Shown: positions 1-12,035, counted from the stretch's first letter. The stretch: DNA of 64,000 nt from an uncultured SAR116 cluster alpha proteobacterium (GCA_902589185.1 CACIRZ010000001.1:59873-123872), one strand, 5' to 3'. Notes: generated by a model not told the origin, from the sequence alone. Numbers and translations: made by a program.

Positions 1-1
1 A

Positions 2-799
2 GATGGTGATAGCTTAATTATGGTCAACTTTCGGGCAGACCGAGTTAGAGAGTTATTAACAGCATTACTAGATCCTACATTTAGAGAATTTGAAAAAGAT
101 ATTAATACACCAATTTTATCAAACAATCTTGGAATGACAGAATATTCAACAGAATTATCAAAATTTATTAATTCTATTTTTGTAAAAGAAAATATTAAGA
201 ACACACTTGGGGAGGTCATATCAAAAGCTAATTTAAAACAATTGAGACTAGCTGAAACAGAAAAATATCCTCATGTTACTTTCTTTTTTAATGGAGGCAA
301 CGAAACTGTTTACCCAGGCGAAACTAGGGTAATGATACCCTCACCCAAAATATCTACCTATGATTTACAACCTGAAATGTCCGCAAAGAAAGTAGAGACT
401 AAATTGATATCTTCTATAAAAAATAAAACTTATGATCTAATTGTAATTAATTTTGCAAATCCTGACATGGTTGGACATACAGGTGATTTAAAGGCAGCAA
501 TTAAAGCTGTGGAAACCGTTGATAGTGCAATTGGAAATATAAAAGATATAATAATTAAATATGATGGTCTCATGTTATTAACCGCAGACCATGGAAACTG
601 CGAAATTATGTTTGATGAAACAATGAACTTACCTCATACCTCGCATACGTGTAATAAAGTTCCCTTAATACTAATTTCTAAAAATAATGATTATAAGTTA
701 AGAGATGGAAAATTAGCTGACATTGCTCCAACAATTTTAGAGCTTATTTCTATCAAAACACCCGAAAACATGAGTGGGAAATCACTTTTAGTAAAATAA
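2..799 (+). CDS. gpmI: 2,3-bisphosphoglycerate-independent phosphoglycerate mutase, C-terminal part (5' truncated by window)
   Basis: Interconverts 3- and 2-phosphoglycerate in glycolysis and gluconeogenesis, a Mn-dependent alkaline-phosphatase-superfamily enzyme of the cytosol. The reading frame is open to the first base of the window. The codons before the ORF-track Met read DGDSLI followed by MVNFRADR, a hallmark GpmI motif, so the Met at base 20 is internal and about half of the roughly 510-residue protein is missing. Metal-ligand motifs are visible at FANPDMVGHTG and TADHGNCE, and the usual PHTSHT segment follows. It ends about 90 bases before ctpA on the same strand, a neighbourhood common in alphaproteobacteria. 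Identification is firm. Confidence 0.96.
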   Translation, partial: DGDSLIMVNFRADRVRELLTALLDPTFREFEKDINTPILSNNLGMTEYSTELSKFINSIFVKENIKNTLGEVISKANLKQLRLAETEKYPHVTFFFNGGNETVYPGETRVMIPSPKISTYDLQPEMSAKKVETKLISSIKNKTYDLIVINFANPDMVGHTGDLKAAIKAVETVDSAIGNIKDIIIKYDGLMLLTADHGNCEIMFDETMNLPHTSHTCNKVPLILISKNNDYKLRDGKLADIAPTILELISIKTPENMSGKSLLVK

Positions 800-889
800 A
801 AGTTATAATTAAATTTTTCTATAGTAGCTGTACTAAATATATTCTATATTATGATTTTACGCTTTCAACTTAAATTAAGGCCTGATCAA

Positions 890-2260
890 ATGATTAAAAA
901 AATCTATATTGATAATAAGATTAATATTTTTTTAGCATTTTTTTTAGTTTTTAGTATCTGTTTGATTGAGAGCAATATAGCTAGAGCTGAAAATCGTCAA
1001 GAAACCTACAAACAGCTAAATCTTTTTGGTGATGTTTTTCAAAGAGTTCAAGAACAATACGTAGAAGAAGTTACAGACAAGAAACTTATTGAGTCTGCAA
1101 TTTCAGGAATGCTTCAATCTCTTGATCCACACTCCTCTTATTTAAGTCCAGAATCATATAAAGACATGCAGGTAAAGACCAAAGGAAAATTTGGTGGCTT
1201 AGGCATCGAAATAACTATGGAAGATGGTGTGGTAAAGGTTGTCTCACCCATAGACGAAACTCCAGCAGCTAACGCAGGTATGAAGTCGGGAGATTTAATT
1301 ATTGGGATAAATGGAGAATCAATCAGAGGACTCTCGATAAATGATGCAGTTTCACAACTTCGAGGGCCTGTTGGAAGTAAGGTTGTTATAACTGTTGTTC
1401 GTGATAAAAAAGATCCTTTTGAAATTGAGATAATTAGAGACGTTATAAAAATAAGATCTGTTAGACATAACATTATTAAAAATATAGGTTATGTACGTTT
1501 AACTACCTTTTCGGATACAACAACTTCTGGTCTAGAAAACTCAGTAGATGAAATAAAAAAAGAACTTGGAAAGAAATTTCAAGGACTAATACTAGATTTA
1601 AGAAATAATCCAGGAGGCCTTTTAAACCAATCAATTTCAGTTACTGACTCTTTCTTAAACCAAGGAGAAATAGTGTCAACCCAAGGAAGAAAAGATGATG
1701 ATACTTCAAGAATTTTTGCAAAAAAAGGTGATATAATTGACGGCAAACCAATGATAGTTCTCATCAATAGTGGATCAGCATCTGCTAGCGAAATTGTAGC
1801 AGGAGCACTCAAAGATCATTCAAGAGCAATCATAGTTGGTACTCGCAGTTTTGGAAAAGGATCGGTTCAATCTATAATTCCTTTAGCAGGTAATGGTGCA
1901 ATGAGACTTACAACTGCAAGATATTACACACCTAGTGGTATATCAATACAAGCCAAAGGTATTGAACCAGATATTGTTGTAGAAGCTGGTATAACTGAGT
2001 TAACTAAACAAATGCCAGCAAATAGGAGAGAAGAAAATTTAAGAGGAGCCTTGGATAAAAAAGAACAAGATACAAAAAAAGATAGTACTGATAAACCAGA
2101 ATTAACTCCAGTTGAAAAACTTTTACAAGATAATCAAATATCTAGAGCAGTTGACCTTATAAGAGGAATTAATTTGTTCAGTAATAAAAAGAAAACAACT
2201 TCTACGGCAAAAATCATAAAAAAACCTATCAAAAATAAAGTTAGTAGTTTTATCAATTGA
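890..2260 (+). CDS. ctpA: S41-family carboxy-terminal processing protease CtpA
   Basis: Periplasmic serine protease that trims C termini of envelope proteins. From the N terminus it shows a signal peptide or anchor (basic MIKK, hydrophobic stretch, ARAEN cleavage-like site), a PDZ domain (GGLGIEI through GMKSGDLIIGING), and the S41 catalytic core with nucleophile Ser in NSGSASASE (about residue 295) and Lys in SFGKGS (about residue 321). The tail is charged and low in complexity. The ORF track starts at 851, but I prefer the ATG at 890: it has AAGG nine bases upstream and gives a classical signal-peptide start, while 851 has no visible ribosome site. The stop overlaps the rppH start, so the two are translationally coupled. 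Confidence 0.93.
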   Translation: MIKKIYIDNKINIFLAFFLVFSICLIESNIARAENRQETYKQLNLFGDVFQRVQEQYVEEVTDKKLIESAISGMLQSLDPHSSYLSPESYKDMQVKTKGKFGGLGIEITMEDGVVKVVSPIDETPAANAGMKSGDLIIGINGESIRGLSINDAVSQLRGPVGSKVVITVVRDKKDPFEIEIIRDVIKIRSVRHNIIKNIGYVRLTTFSDTTTSGLENSVDEIKKELGKKFQGLILDLRNNPGGLLNQSISVTDSFLNQGEIVSTQGRKDDDTSRIFAKKGDIIDGKPMIVLINSGSASASEIVAGALKDHSRAIIVGTRSFGKGSVQSIIPLAGNGAMRLTTARYYTPSGISIQAKGIEPDIVVEAGITELTKQMPANRREENLRGALDKKEQDTKKDSTDKPELTPVEKLLQDNQISRAVDLIRGINLFSNKKKTTSTAKIIKKPIKNKVSSFIN

Positions 2261-2772
2261 ATATAATAAAAAATAATATTCCTCTTTCAGAAAGACCTTA
2301 TCGCTCTTGTGTTGGCTTAATGGTCTTTAACAAAGAAGGAAACGTCTTTTGTGGACAAAGACTTGATAACAAAGCTGAAGCATGGCAATTACCACAAGGA
2401 GGTATTGATAAAGGGGAAATACCTATTGAAGCTGGATATCGAGAATTAAAAGAAGAGACCAGTATAATTAATGTTGAGTTCGTAAGCGAATATCCAGAAT
2501 GGTTGAATTATGATATTCCTTTACCATTAGCAGACAACCTTTGGGAAGGAAAGTTTAGAGGACAAACACAAAGGTGGCTTTTATTTCATTTTATGGGTGA
2601 GGATAAAGAAATAGATATTAATACTAACCATCCAGAATTTAAGGACTGGATTTGGCTTGATCCACAATTATTGCCTGAAAAAGCAATTTCATTTAAGAAA
2701 AATGTTTACAGAAAAATCAATGAAATCTTCATTCCCATGATCAATAACTTTAACGCGTCAAACTATAATTAA
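2257..2772 (+). CDS. rppH: RNA pyrophosphohydrolase (Nudix)
   Basis: Removes pyrophosphate from the 5' triphosphate of mRNAs to initiate decay. The N-terminal RPYRSCVGLMVFN segment and WQLPQGGIDKGE are typical of RppH. The full Nudix box GxxxxxEx7REUxEExGU is present as GGIDKGE...RELKEET at about residues 48-70. Length (171 aa) is normal for the family. Translation must begin at TTG, which overlaps the ctpA stop (TTGA); no ATG exists before the Nudix core. The ctpA-rppH neighbourhood next to the atp operon is conserved in alphaproteobacteria. Confidence 0.94.
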   Translation: MNIIKNNIPLSERPYRSCVGLMVFNKEGNVFCGQRLDNKAEAWQLPQGGIDKGEIPIEAGYRELKEETSIINVEFVSEYPEWLNYDIPLPLADNLWEGKFRGQTQRWLLFHFMGEDKEIDINTNHPEFKDWIWLDPQLLPEKAISFKKNVYRKINEIFIPMINNFNASNYN

Positions 2773-2777
2773 TTATT

Positions 2778-4067
2778 ATGAAAAAAGATATAAACTCAAA
2801 TAATGAAGAGCTTGTTGATAAAGTTTTTAAAATACTAACAAAATTTAAAAACAATCCGAAAAAAATTGAAAATATATTCACTGAGCTTTTTGAAAAAGAT
2901 TTTGATGTACAGCTGAATGAAATAAGTCAACTTGAAAATGGATTATTAAAGGGATTAATAATATCTGTAAAAGATTTATTTGATGTTAAGGGGTACATTA
3001 CAAGAGGGGGAACTAAGTTTCTGAAACCCGATATTTCTATAAGTGATGCAAAATGTATTTCTAATATCAGAAAAGCTGGTGGTTTACTCCTTGGTCATAC
3101 CAATATGACTGAACTTGCTTACTCAGGTTTGGGTATTAATCCTCATTATGGAACTCCGGATAACCCTTTATATCCTGGTGCTGTGCCAGGTGGATCAACA
3201 TCTGGTGGAGCTGTGTCAGTTGTCTTAGATTTGTCTGACATTGCTATTGGAACAGATACTGGAGGTTCAACTAGAATACCAGCAGCGTTCACAGGAATTA
3301 CAGGCTTCAAACCTACACAAGACAGTATTTCAAGAGATGGTGTCCTTTCCCTCTCCTCTAGCTTAGATAGTGTTGGATTAATGGCCAGAAACGTTGAACT
3401 TTGTAAACTTGGCTTCCATGCCATGAGAGGAAAAATAAATGAAAAACAAGAGAAATCACAAAATAAAAACCCAAAATTAATAATTCCTTCTAATTTTGGA
3501 TTTGAAAATATAGATACTGAGATTAAAGTTGCTTTTGATTTTGCTAAGAAAAAAATTTCTGAAAGTGGATTTGAAGTCATTGAAATGAATGTACCAGTTT
3601 TAGATTTATACAAAAAAGTACCAATATGGCAGTTTGCATCAGTAGAGTGTGCAACGGAGTACTTTTATTTATATGATCAAAAAAAACATTTAATTGATCC
3701 AAACGTATTAAGGCGAATAGAACGAGCAAATGAAGTTATGGCTGTTGAATATAATTTATTACAAAAAATTAGAGTAGATTTAATTGAAGAGTTTAACAAA
3801 TTTTTAAAAAATAATTTTTTACTTATGCCAACTGTAACTATAAAACCGCCTTTACAAGAAAAATGTAAAAATAATGAATTTTATGATGAAGCAAATTTAA
3901 TTTCGTTAAGAAATACAACTTTAGCTAATTATATGAATGGTTGTAGTATTTCTATACCTTATTTTGAAAATAAAAAACCTATTGGGATTATGTTAAACGC
4001 AACCACAAATGAAGATGATTATCTTTTAAAAATAAGCTCTGAAATAGAAAAAGTATTGGAGAAATAA
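2778..4067 (+). CDS. Amidase-signature family hydrolase
   Basis: Amidase-signature enzymes hydrolyse C-N amide bonds with a Ser-cisSer-Lys triad. All three residues can be placed: Lys in SVKDLFD (about residue 64), Ser in PGGSTSGG (about 139), and the nucleophile in TDTGGSTRIPA (about 163). At 429 aa it is shorter than GatA (about 490), and its C-terminal half is divergent, so it is probably a catabolic amidase and not the tRNA amidotransferase subunit. It follows rppH after 5 bases with no obvious Shine-Dalgarno and ends one base from the convergent atpC stop. Substrate is unknown. It is one of three amidases in the window. Confidence 0.85.
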   Translation: MKKDINSNNEELVDKVFKILTKFKNNPKKIENIFTELFEKDFDVQLNEISQLENGLLKGLIISVKDLFDVKGYITRGGTKFLKPDISISDAKCISNIRKAGGLLLGHTNMTELAYSGLGINPHYGTPDNPLYPGAVPGGSTSGGAVSVVLDLSDIAIGTDTGGSTRIPAAFTGITGFKPTQDSISRDGVLSLSSSLDSVGLMARNVELCKLGFHAMRGKINEKQEKSQNKNPKLIIPSNFGFENIDTEIKVAFDFAKKKISESGFEVIEMNVPVLDLYKKVPIWQFASVECATEYFYLYDQKKHLIDPNVLRRIERANEVMAVEYNLLQKIRVDLIEEFNKFLKNNFLLMPTVTIKPPLQEKCKNNEFYDEANLISLRNTTLANYMNGCSISIPYFENKKPIGIMLNATTNEDDYLLKISSEIEKVLEK

Positions 4068-4068
4068 A

Positions 4069-4467
4069 TTAACCTATCTTATCTAAGACTGCCTTAATAA
4101 AAGAAGAATTTTTGATTGCGAGTTCTGCAATATTTTGATCGTCATGATTTTCTTGAGACTGATAATCTAGAAGTTTTTCTTCAAGTAATTGCTTATTAGC
4201 TTTATCAATTTTTTCAGCTCTTTCTGCTAATATTGTAACAGTTGTTTCACTTATTTCAGCTATCCCACCATCTATCATAATTTGTGACGAAATTTTATTA
4301 TCATTAAAAATATCGACCATGCCTCTATCCAGAGTAGATATAACTTTAGAATGTCTTGGAAGGGCACCAATTTGTCCATCAGATCCTGGGATGACAACCA
4401 TTTCAACAGGTTCAGATACAATTATAGCTGAGGGTGTAACTACCTCTAAATTAGTTGTCTCTGCCAT
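4069..4467 (-). CDS. atpC: F1 ATP synthase epsilon subunit
   Basis: Central-stalk regulatory subunit of F1. The N-terminal beta-sandwich domain is recognisable (VTPSAIIVSEPVEMVVIPGS then DGQIGALPRHS), followed by a helical C-terminal segment rich in Glu, Lys and Gln. Length 132 aa is typical. It is the last gene of atpHAGDC, 29 bases after atpD, with GAGG before the start. Its stop sits one base from the stop of the convergent amidase, so no terminator fits between them. Confidence 0.96.
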   Translation of the reverse strand: MAETTNLEVVTPSAIIVSEPVEMVVIPGSDGQIGALPRHSKVISTLDRGMVDIFNDNKISSQIMIDGGIAEISETTVTILAERAEKIDKANKQLLEEKLLDYQSQENHDDQNIAELAIKNSSFIKAVLDKIG

Positions 4468-4496
4468 TTTTACCTCATCTAAAAAAGTTCAAAAGA

Positions 4497-5948
<1,452 letters not shown>

Positions 5949-5953
5949 TTATA

Positions 5954-6826
5954 TTATAAGGCTTCTGCACCTGATATAATTTCAATTAATTCTTTAGTAA
6001 TAACAGCTTGTCTTGTTCTATTATATTGTAGAGTTAAATTATCTATCATCTCCCCAGCATTCCTAGTAGCATTATCCATTGCAGTCATTCTAGCAGCTAG
6101 TTCGCTTGCAGTACTTTCAATTTGAGAACTATATAATTGTGTAGCTAAATTACGGGGTAATAGATCATTCAAGATTTCTTCTTCACTTGGTTCAAATTCA
6201 TATATTGAACTAGAATCATTTTCATCGATCTCATCATTTTTAACTTCTACTGGGATGAGAGATTTAAATGTAACTTCTTGAGTAATTGCAGAAACAAATT
6301 TATTAAATATTACTCTGCATACACCAAATTCATTATTTTCAAACAAATCAATTATTTTTTTTGCTAAAACTTCGGCATCTGTATAATTAGGTTTTGCTGA
6401 ATTTCCATCTATTTTTTCAACAAACAAGTCACCAAACTCTCTATTAAGTGCATCAGCGGATTTTTTTCCTACCATTAATAACTTAACGTTTATACCATCG
6501 TCTTTTAGTTTTTTAATTTCAGACCTGACTGTTCTTGTAATTGATCCATTAAAACCACCGCATAATCCTCTATCTGCAGAAAAAACAACTAATAGATGAG
6601 TTTTAATTTCTTCTTTGCCACTTAGTAGATCTATAGAACTTCCAATTGCTTTAGAAGAAATTTTGGATACAACACTGTCCATAAGAGAAGTGTATGGTCT
6701 TGAGGCTAATGCTTGTTCTTGAGCTTTACGTAGTTTAGCAGCAGCAACCATCTTCATTGCTGATGTAATTTTTTGTGTAGACTTGACTGAACCAATTCTG
6801 TTTTTAAGGTCTTTTAAAGAAGGCAT
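5954..6826 (-). CDS. atpG: F1 ATP synthase gamma subunit
   Basis: Rotor shaft of F1. The N terminus PSLKDLKNRIGSVKSTQKIT and the C terminus (TAMDNATRNAGEMIDNL then YNRTRQAVITKEL) are the two conserved helices of the coiled-coil shaft; the central Rossmann-like region contains SADRGLCGGFN. Length 290 aa is typical. AAGGA precedes the start. It sits between atpA and atpD in the standard order. Confidence 0.97.
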   Translation of the reverse strand: MPSLKDLKNRIGSVKSTQKITSAMKMVAAAKLRKAQEQALASRPYTSLMDSVVSKISSKAIGSSIDLLSGKEEIKTHLLVVFSADRGLCGGFNGSITRTVRSEIKKLKDDGINVKLLMVGKKSADALNREFGDLFVEKIDGNSAKPNYTDAEVLAKKIIDLFENNEFGVCRVIFNKFVSAITQEVTFKSLIPVEVKNDEIDENDSSSIYEFEPSEEEILNDLLPRNLATQLYSSQIESTASELAARMTAMDNATRNAGEMIDNLTLQYNRTRQAVITKELIEIISGAEAL

Positions 6827-6853
6827 TAACCTAATCCTTACTTATTCAATTAT

Positions 6854-8389
6854 CTAAGCAAAATTCTTTACTAATTCGTCTAGTGTGTCTTTAAGAGTTT
6901 TTTCAGTATCATCTGAAATAGACTTATCTTTTCTTATTGATTCTAAAATGTTAGAGCCCTTGGCATTAAGTTTTTGGATAAGTGACTGTTCAAACTCACC
7001 AATTTTTTGTGTTGGAATTTGATCTAAATATCCTTTCACTCCAGCAAAAATAACGGCTACTTGTTCTTCAACATCCATTGGAGAATATTGAGGTTGCTTA
7101 AGTAATTCAGTTAACCTTTCTCCTCTTGATAAGAGTTGTCTTGTTGAAGCATCCATATCAGATGCAAATTGCGCGAAAGCTGCCATCTCTCGATATTGAG
7201 CTAAGTCTAACTTGATAGTACCAGCAACTTGTTTCATAGCTTTGATTTGAGCGGAGGATCCAACCCTTGATACCGATAAACCTACATTCACAGCTGGCCT
7301 AATACCTTTATAAAAGAGTTCAGTTTCTAGAAAGATTTGACCATCTGTAATTGAAATAACATTAGTTGGAATAAATGCAGAAACGTCACCACCTTGTGTT
7401 TCAATTATTGGAAGGGCTGTTAGTGAGCCAGATCCATTATCTCCATTTAATTTTGCAGCTCTTTCAAGCAAGCGAGAATGGAGATAAAAAACGTCACCCG
7501 GATAAGCTTCTCTTCCCGGAGGTCTCCTTAAAAGGAGAGACATTTGTCTATATGCAACCGCTTGTTTTGATAAATCGTCATAAACAACAACTGCATGCAT
7601 TCCATTATCTCTAAAAAATTCTCCCATAGCAGCAGCGGAATAAGGTGCAAGAAATTGCATTGGAGCTGGATCAGATGCAGTAGCTGCTACAACAATAGAA
7701 TATTCCAAAGCCCCTCTTTCTTCCAAAGTTTTAACAATTTGAGCTACTGTAGACCTTTTTTGACCAACTGCTACATAAATACAAAACAGTTTTTTAGTAT
7801 CGTCTTTACCAGCTTTATCGTTAGTACTCTTTTGATTTAGAAAGGTATCTATTGCAATAGCTGTTTTACCTGTTTGTCTGTCTCCAATTATAAGCTCCCT
7901 CTGACCTCTTCCCACAGGAATAAGCGAATCGATTGCCTTCAATCCAGTTTGCATGGGTTCACTTACTGACTCTCTTGGCATAATACCTGGAGCTTTAGTC
8001 TCAACTCTTGATCTTTTGACGTTTTTAAGGGCACCTTTACCATCTATAGGATTACCAAGCGCATCAACAACTCTTCCTAATAGTCCTTTACCTATCGGAA
8101 CGTCAACAATAGAACCAGTTCTTTTTACTACGTCACCTTCTTTAATTGTTTTGTCGCTTCCAAATATAACTACGCCGACATTATCTCTTTCTAGGTTTAA
8201 AGCCATGCCAGCAATACCACCAGGAAACTCAACCATTTCACCAGCTTGTATCTGATCAAGCCCGTAAACACGAGCAATGCCATCTCCTACCGACAAAACC
8301 TTACCAACTTCTGTAACTTCAGCATCAGCGCCAAAATTTTCAATTTGGTCTTTTAGTATTGTTGATATTTCTGCTGCACGGATATCCAT
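6854..8389 (-). CDS. atpA: F1 ATP synthase alpha subunit
   Basis: Non-catalytic nucleotide-binding subunit of F1. It has the N-terminal [14 protein letters not shown], the P-loop GDRQTGKT and the signature [17 protein letters not shown]. At 511 aa it has the usual length. The start codon overlaps the atpH stop by one base (TAATG) with AGAGG upstream, so the two are translationally coupled. Confidence 0.98.
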   Translation of the reverse strand: MDIRAAEISTILKDQIENFGADAEVTEVGKVLSVGDGIARVYGLDQIQAGEMVEFPGGIAGMALNLERDNVGVVIFGSDKTIKEGDVVKRTGSIVDVPIGKGLLGRVVDALGNPIDGKGALKNVKRSRVETKAPGIMPRESVSEPMQTGLKAIDSLIPVGRGQRELIIGDRQTGKTAIAIDTFLNQKSTNDKAGKDDTKKLFCIYVAVGQKRSTVAQIVKTLEERGALEYSIVVAATASDPAPMQFLAPYSAAAMGEFFRDNGMHAVVVYDDLSKQAVAYRQMSLLLRRPPGREAYPGDVFYLHSRLLERAAKLNGDNGSGSLTALPIIETQGGDVSAFIPTNVISITDGQIFLETELFYKGIRPAVNVGLSVSRVGSSAQIKAMKQVAGTIKLDLAQYREMAAFAQFASDMDASTRQLLSRGERLTELLKQPQYSPMDVEEQVAVIFAGVKGYLDQIPTQKIGEFEQSLIQKLNAKGSNILESIRKDKSISDDTEKTLKDTLDELVKNFA

Positions 8390-8940
8390 TAGTTTGTACC
8401 TCTCATAGCTATTTCAAGTCTATTTAATTTAGTTTTTAATGAGTTATCTATCATTTTGGAACCTATTTTGACAATAAGGCCTCCAATCAAACTTTCATCA
8501 ACGCTTGTTGATAATATTATTTTTTTAATACCTGTAGCTTCAGATATTGCTGCTACAACTTTTTTTTGTTGATCCTGATCAAGTGTAAAAGATGATGTGA
8601 CTTCAGCTTTAACCTCACCATTAATTCTAGATACTTCTGATAAAAAGTCATCTATTACTTCGTTGATTAAAATTAATCTTCCATTACTTGCCAAAGTTCC
8701 GAAAAATTTGGTAGTTAATTTTTGAACTTTAGCTTTATTTAAAATTTTAAGTATTGCATTTTGTTTATCAGATTTAGATATAGCTGGTGACTTGATTAAA
8801 TTAGACAAAGAATCACTTTCTTCAAGTAACTTTTTGAGGCTCATAAAGTCATCAACTATTTTTGTTAAAATCTTTTTTTCTTCAGCTAATTCATATATAG
8901 CTTTAGCATATCTACCTGACAAACCAGACGAAACGCCCAT
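8389..8940 (-). CDS. atpH: F1 ATP synthase delta subunit
   Basis: Peripheral-stalk subunit that links F1 to F0 (OSCP homologue). It opens with [14 protein letters not shown], typical of AtpH, and ends with the conserved [28 protein letters not shown] block. Length 183 aa is normal. It is the first gene of atpHAGDC; a good AAGGGAAG ribosome site precedes the ATG. The F0 genes are not in the window, as expected for alphaproteobacteria, where F0 and F1 are separate operons. The 95-base gap to priA probably holds the operon promoter, but I could not place one confidently. Confidence 0.96.
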   Translation of the reverse strand: MGVSSGLSGRYAKAIYELAEEKKILTKIVDDFMSLKKLLEESDSLSNLIKSPAISKSDKQNAILKILNKAKVQKLTTKFFGTLASNGRLILINEVIDDFLSEVSRINGEVKAEVTSSFTLDQDQQKKVVAAISEATGIKKIILSTSVDESLIGGLIVKIGSKMIDNSLKTKLNRLEIAMRGTN

Positions 8941-9035
8941 CTTAATACTTCCCTTTTAACTAAATAGAATAATATGGATTGCTACCACAGCATTCATATC
9001 ATTGCAAGTAACAAGGGCATCAAATTGAATTAATT

Positions 9036-11261
9036 TTACATAAAAGAAAATGGGTCAATATCTATAGTTAATTTAATATAGTTTGGTGTATTGATTTTTC
9101 TTGTCCAATTCAGAATTACATCTTGAATATTCACATTTTTATCAGATTTTATTAAAAATCTTCTTCTAAATCTCCCTCTCAAAAAATATATTGGTGCAGG
9201 GGCGGGTCCAAAAATCTTAACATTTTTAAAAAATGGGGCTACTTTCAACAAATCTGACGAAAAAGTTTCTAATTTTCTCTCTAATCTCGATGACAATATT
9301 ATAGATGCCAACCTACCATAAGGTGGCATATTAGCGTGTTGTCTTGACACTAACTCTTTATCAAAAAATTCATTTCTATTATTTTTGGAAATTGCATTTA
9401 TTATTGGATTTTTAGTATCAAAAGTCTGAATTAGAACAACACCTTTTTCATCCTCTTTTTTTGAATGTCTGCCTGATCTTCCTGATACTTGCTGTAAAAC
9501 CTGAAAAGTTCTCTCTGATGCTCTTAAATCACCACCAGACAATCCAACATCACTATCGACAATACCAACCAATTTTAAATTTGGAAAATCGTGACCTTTA
9601 GCAATCATTTGTGTTCCTATAATAATATCTACTTTGTTGTTTTTTATTCTTTCAACTGTGTCATTCAGTATTTTATGATTATTCATAGTATCACTTGATA
9701 ATACTATTAATCTTGCCTTAGGAAAAATTTCTTTAATCTCTTCTTCGATACGCTCAACTCCAGGACCACAAGCTTTAATTTGACCTTCAACGCCACATTT
9801 CTTACAAACATTTTCAAATACTCTTGAATATCCACAATGGTGACAAATTAATATATTTTTAGATCTATGCTCAACTAACCAGGCATCACAATTAACACAC
9901 TTAATTTTATCTCCACATGAATTGCAAATTGATAAGGGCGCATAACCTCTTCTGTTTAAAAATAATAAACTTTGTTCTTTATTCTTTAATTTACTTTCTA
10001 GTTCACCTACAAGCAAGGGAGACAGCCATTTTCCTTTATTAGGAGGGTGGGCAATTAAATCAATTAGTTTTATATGTGGTAAAGTTGCCCCCGTTGCTCT
10101 TTTTGGCAAAGTTAAATGAATATATTTACCATTTTTTGCATTGTAAAATGTTTCTAAAGATGGAGTTGCAGAGGCTAGAACTATTGGAGATGAAGATCTT
10201 GTAGACCTGTAGATAGCCATGTCTCTTGCATTATACCTGACGTTTTCTTCTTGTTTAAAAGCTTGTTCATGTTCTTCATCAACGATAATTAAACCTAAAT
10301 TTGAAAAAGGAATCATTAATGCTGATCTTGCTCCTACAATAACTCCTGCCGAACCGTTTAATGCAGACAACCAAATTTTTTTCTTTTTTTTCTTTGTTAT
10401 TTCAGAATTCCAAACTAATGGAGCAAAAGAAAATTTTTTAAAAAATCTTTTTTCCCAATCTGGCGTCAAAACTATTTCTGGGAGTAAAATTAATGCTTGC
10501 TTACCTTGATCTAAACATGTTCTAACTGTTTCGAAGTAAGTTTCAGTTTTACCAGAACCTGGGACCCCATCAAGTAAGAAACAATCTGACTTTGTCTTAA
10601 TAATTGCATCATTGATTCTATCTACTGCAAATTTTTGTTCTAAATTTAAAAAGTCATAATTTTTTTTATTTTCTTTAGTGTTTTTTAGAAAATGAGAATC
10701 TAAATTCAGTGTTTTGTAAACTTTCTTTTCTTGTACCAAGTTTTTTTGGGTCATATCTTTCAAAATTGCTTTTGAAACTCCTGTTTGTTTAATTATATCA
10801 TTTTGTGATTTTCCTATATCTAAATTTAAAAGAAAATCTAGAACTAACTTACGTTTGTTGGTAATTTTAATTTCGTTTATTTCATTTTGATTTAGAAAAT
10901 TACTTTTATAAACTTTTTCGTAATCTGGAGAAGTAATAGCTTCTATTGGAGATAATATCATTTTCAAAACTAGACCTTTAAAGACACAATACCAACTTGA
11001 TAAAAAATTCATTAATTCAATTGAAGGTTTTGGAATTGGTTCAAAATCATAAACTTGAAGAATTTTTTTTAATTTTGTTTCAGGAATGGTTTTAGTCCCA
11101 TCACCAATGATTATACCTACTATTTTTCTTTTTCCAAAAGGAACTAAAACGATTTGACCAATACTTAAATTGGTATTTTTATCTTCTAAAACGTAGTCAA
11201 ATGGTTCGTTGAAAGGCCCACTAATTAAGACAGACACTTCTTTTGAGTTTACATTTTTCAT
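9036..11261 (-). CDS. priA: Primosomal replication restart helicase PriA
   Basis: 3'-5' superfamily 2 helicase that recognises stalled forks and reloads the replisome. The N-terminal DNA-binding domain is followed by a P-loop GVPGSGKT, a DEEH Walker B box (IIVDEEHEQAF), the paired zinc-binding cysteine motifs between the helicase lobes (CNSCGDKIKCVNC and CHHCG/CKKCG), and the motif VI region QVSGRSGRHSK. Length 741 aa is normal. It is transcribed towards atpH on the same strand and divergently from the fsa gene, an arrangement common in alphaproteobacteria. No strong ribosome site is visible before the ATG. Confidence 0.96.
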   Translation of the reverse strand: MKNVNSKEVSVLISGPFNEPFDYVLEDKNTNLSIGQIVLVPFGKRKIVGIIIGDGTKTIPETKLKKILQVYDFEPIPKPSIELMNFLSSWYCVFKGLVLKMILSPIEAITSPDYEKVYKSNFLNQNEINEIKITNKRKLVLDFLLNLDIGKSQNDIIKQTGVSKAILKDMTQKNLVQEKKVYKTLNLDSHFLKNTKENKKNYDFLNLEQKFAVDRINDAIIKTKSDCFLLDGVPGSGKTETYFETVRTCLDQGKQALILLPEIVLTPDWEKRFFKKFSFAPLVWNSEITKKKKKKIWLSALNGSAGVIVGARSALMIPFSNLGLIIVDEEHEQAFKQEENVRYNARDMAIYRSTRSSSPIVLASATPSLETFYNAKNGKYIHLTLPKRATGATLPHIKLIDLIAHPPNKGKWLSPLLVGELESKLKNKEQSLLFLNRRGYAPLSICNSCGDKIKCVNCDAWLVEHRSKNILICHHCGYSRVFENVCKKCGVEGQIKACGPGVERIEEEIKEIFPKARLIVLSSDTMNNHKILNDTVERIKNNKVDIIIGTQMIAKGHDFPNLKLVGIVDSDVGLSGGDLRASERTFQVLQQVSGRSGRHSKKEDEKGVVLIQTFDTKNPIINAISKNNRNEFFDKELVSRQHANMPPYGRLASIILSSRLERKLETFSSDLLKVAPFFKNVKIFGPAPAPIYFLRGRFRRRFLIKSDKNVNIQDVILNWTRKINTPNYIKLTIDIDPFSFM

Positions 11262-11373
11262 TTACTATCTTTATGAAATAAGTTTAAAGCTAAATATAGT
11301 TATAATTTTTAAATAGTGTATTATAAATTATAATTAATGAAATGTTTAAACTTCAAAAAAGTTAAAAGGATAA

Positions 11374-12030
11374 GTGATGCAATTATTTATAGACACCGCT
11401 GAAATTGAGGAAATTAAATCGTTAAATATTACTGGGTTAATTGATGGTGTTACTACTAACCCCTCTTTAATAGCTAAATCTGGAAGAAATATAATTAGTA
11501 CTATTGAAGAAATTTGTAATGAAGTGTCAGGACCAGTAAGTGCAGAAGTCACCGCAACAGATTTTGATAATATGATACTAGAAGGTAAAAAACTTTCTTC
11601 AATAGCTCAAAATGTTGCAATTAAAGTTCCCTTAACATTTGATGGTTTAAGAGCGTGCAAAACATTTTCTGACGATGGTATTATGGTTAATGTCACCTTA
11701 TGTTTTAGTGCAGCTCAAGCCCTATTAGCCGCAAAAGCAGGTGCAACTTTTATATCTCCTTTTATAGGAAGATTAGATGACATTGGTGCTGATGGCATGA
11801 ATTTAATCTCTGAAATTACAGAGATCTACGATATTCATGGATTTGATACTAAAGTTCTTGCAGCCTCAATAAGAAGTGTCCAAGACATTGTAGATACTGC
11901 AAAGTTAGGTGCAGATGTTGCTACAGTTCCACCAAAATTTTTAAAATCTATGTATAACCATCCTCTAACTGATAAAGGCTTATCAGATTTTCTATCCGAT
12001 TGGAAAAAAACAGGACAATCAATTTTGTAA
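11374..12030 (+). CDS. fsa: Transaldolase / fructose-6-phosphate aldolase family protein (TalC/Fsa type)
   Basis: Short-form class I aldolase of about 218 aa that cleaves or transfers dihydroxyacetone units. The family marks are the opening [29 protein letters not shown], the Schiff-base lysine in VAIKVPLT (about residue 85), and [19 protein letters not shown] lies upstream of the ATG. It is usually annotated as probable transaldolase when it sits between priA and xerC as here. Whether it acts as transaldolase or fructose-6-phosphate aldolase cannot be decided from the sequence alone. Confidence 0.92.
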   Translation: MMQLFIDTAEIEEIKSLNITGLIDGVTTNPSLIAKSGRNIISTIEEICNEVSGPVSAEVTATDFDNMILEGKKLSSIAQNVAIKVPLTFDGLRACKTFSDDGIMVNVTLCFSAAQALLAAKAGATFISPFIGRLDDIGADGMNLISEITEIYDIHGFDTKVLAASIRSVQDIVDTAKLGADVATVPPKFLKSMYNHPLTDKGLSDFLSDWKKTGQSIL

Positions 12031-12035
12031 TATAT

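Noticed and set aside
1138-1473. Antisense ORFs over ctpA (also 1579-1812)
   Set aside because: They are reverse-frame shadows of a clearly conserved protease, without ribosome sites or recognisable domains.
7375-8255. Plus-strand ORFs over atpA
   Set aside because: Shadow frames of the conserved alpha subunit; compositions are unlike real proteins.
8941-9035. Promoter for the atp operon in the priA-atpH gap
   Set aside because: Several AT-rich hexamers occur but none has acceptable spacing with a matching partner box.
11262-11373. Regulatory element in the priA/fsa divergent gap
   Set aside because: The region is AT-rich with TATAAT-like strings and a short 5-bp hairpin, too weak to separate from background.
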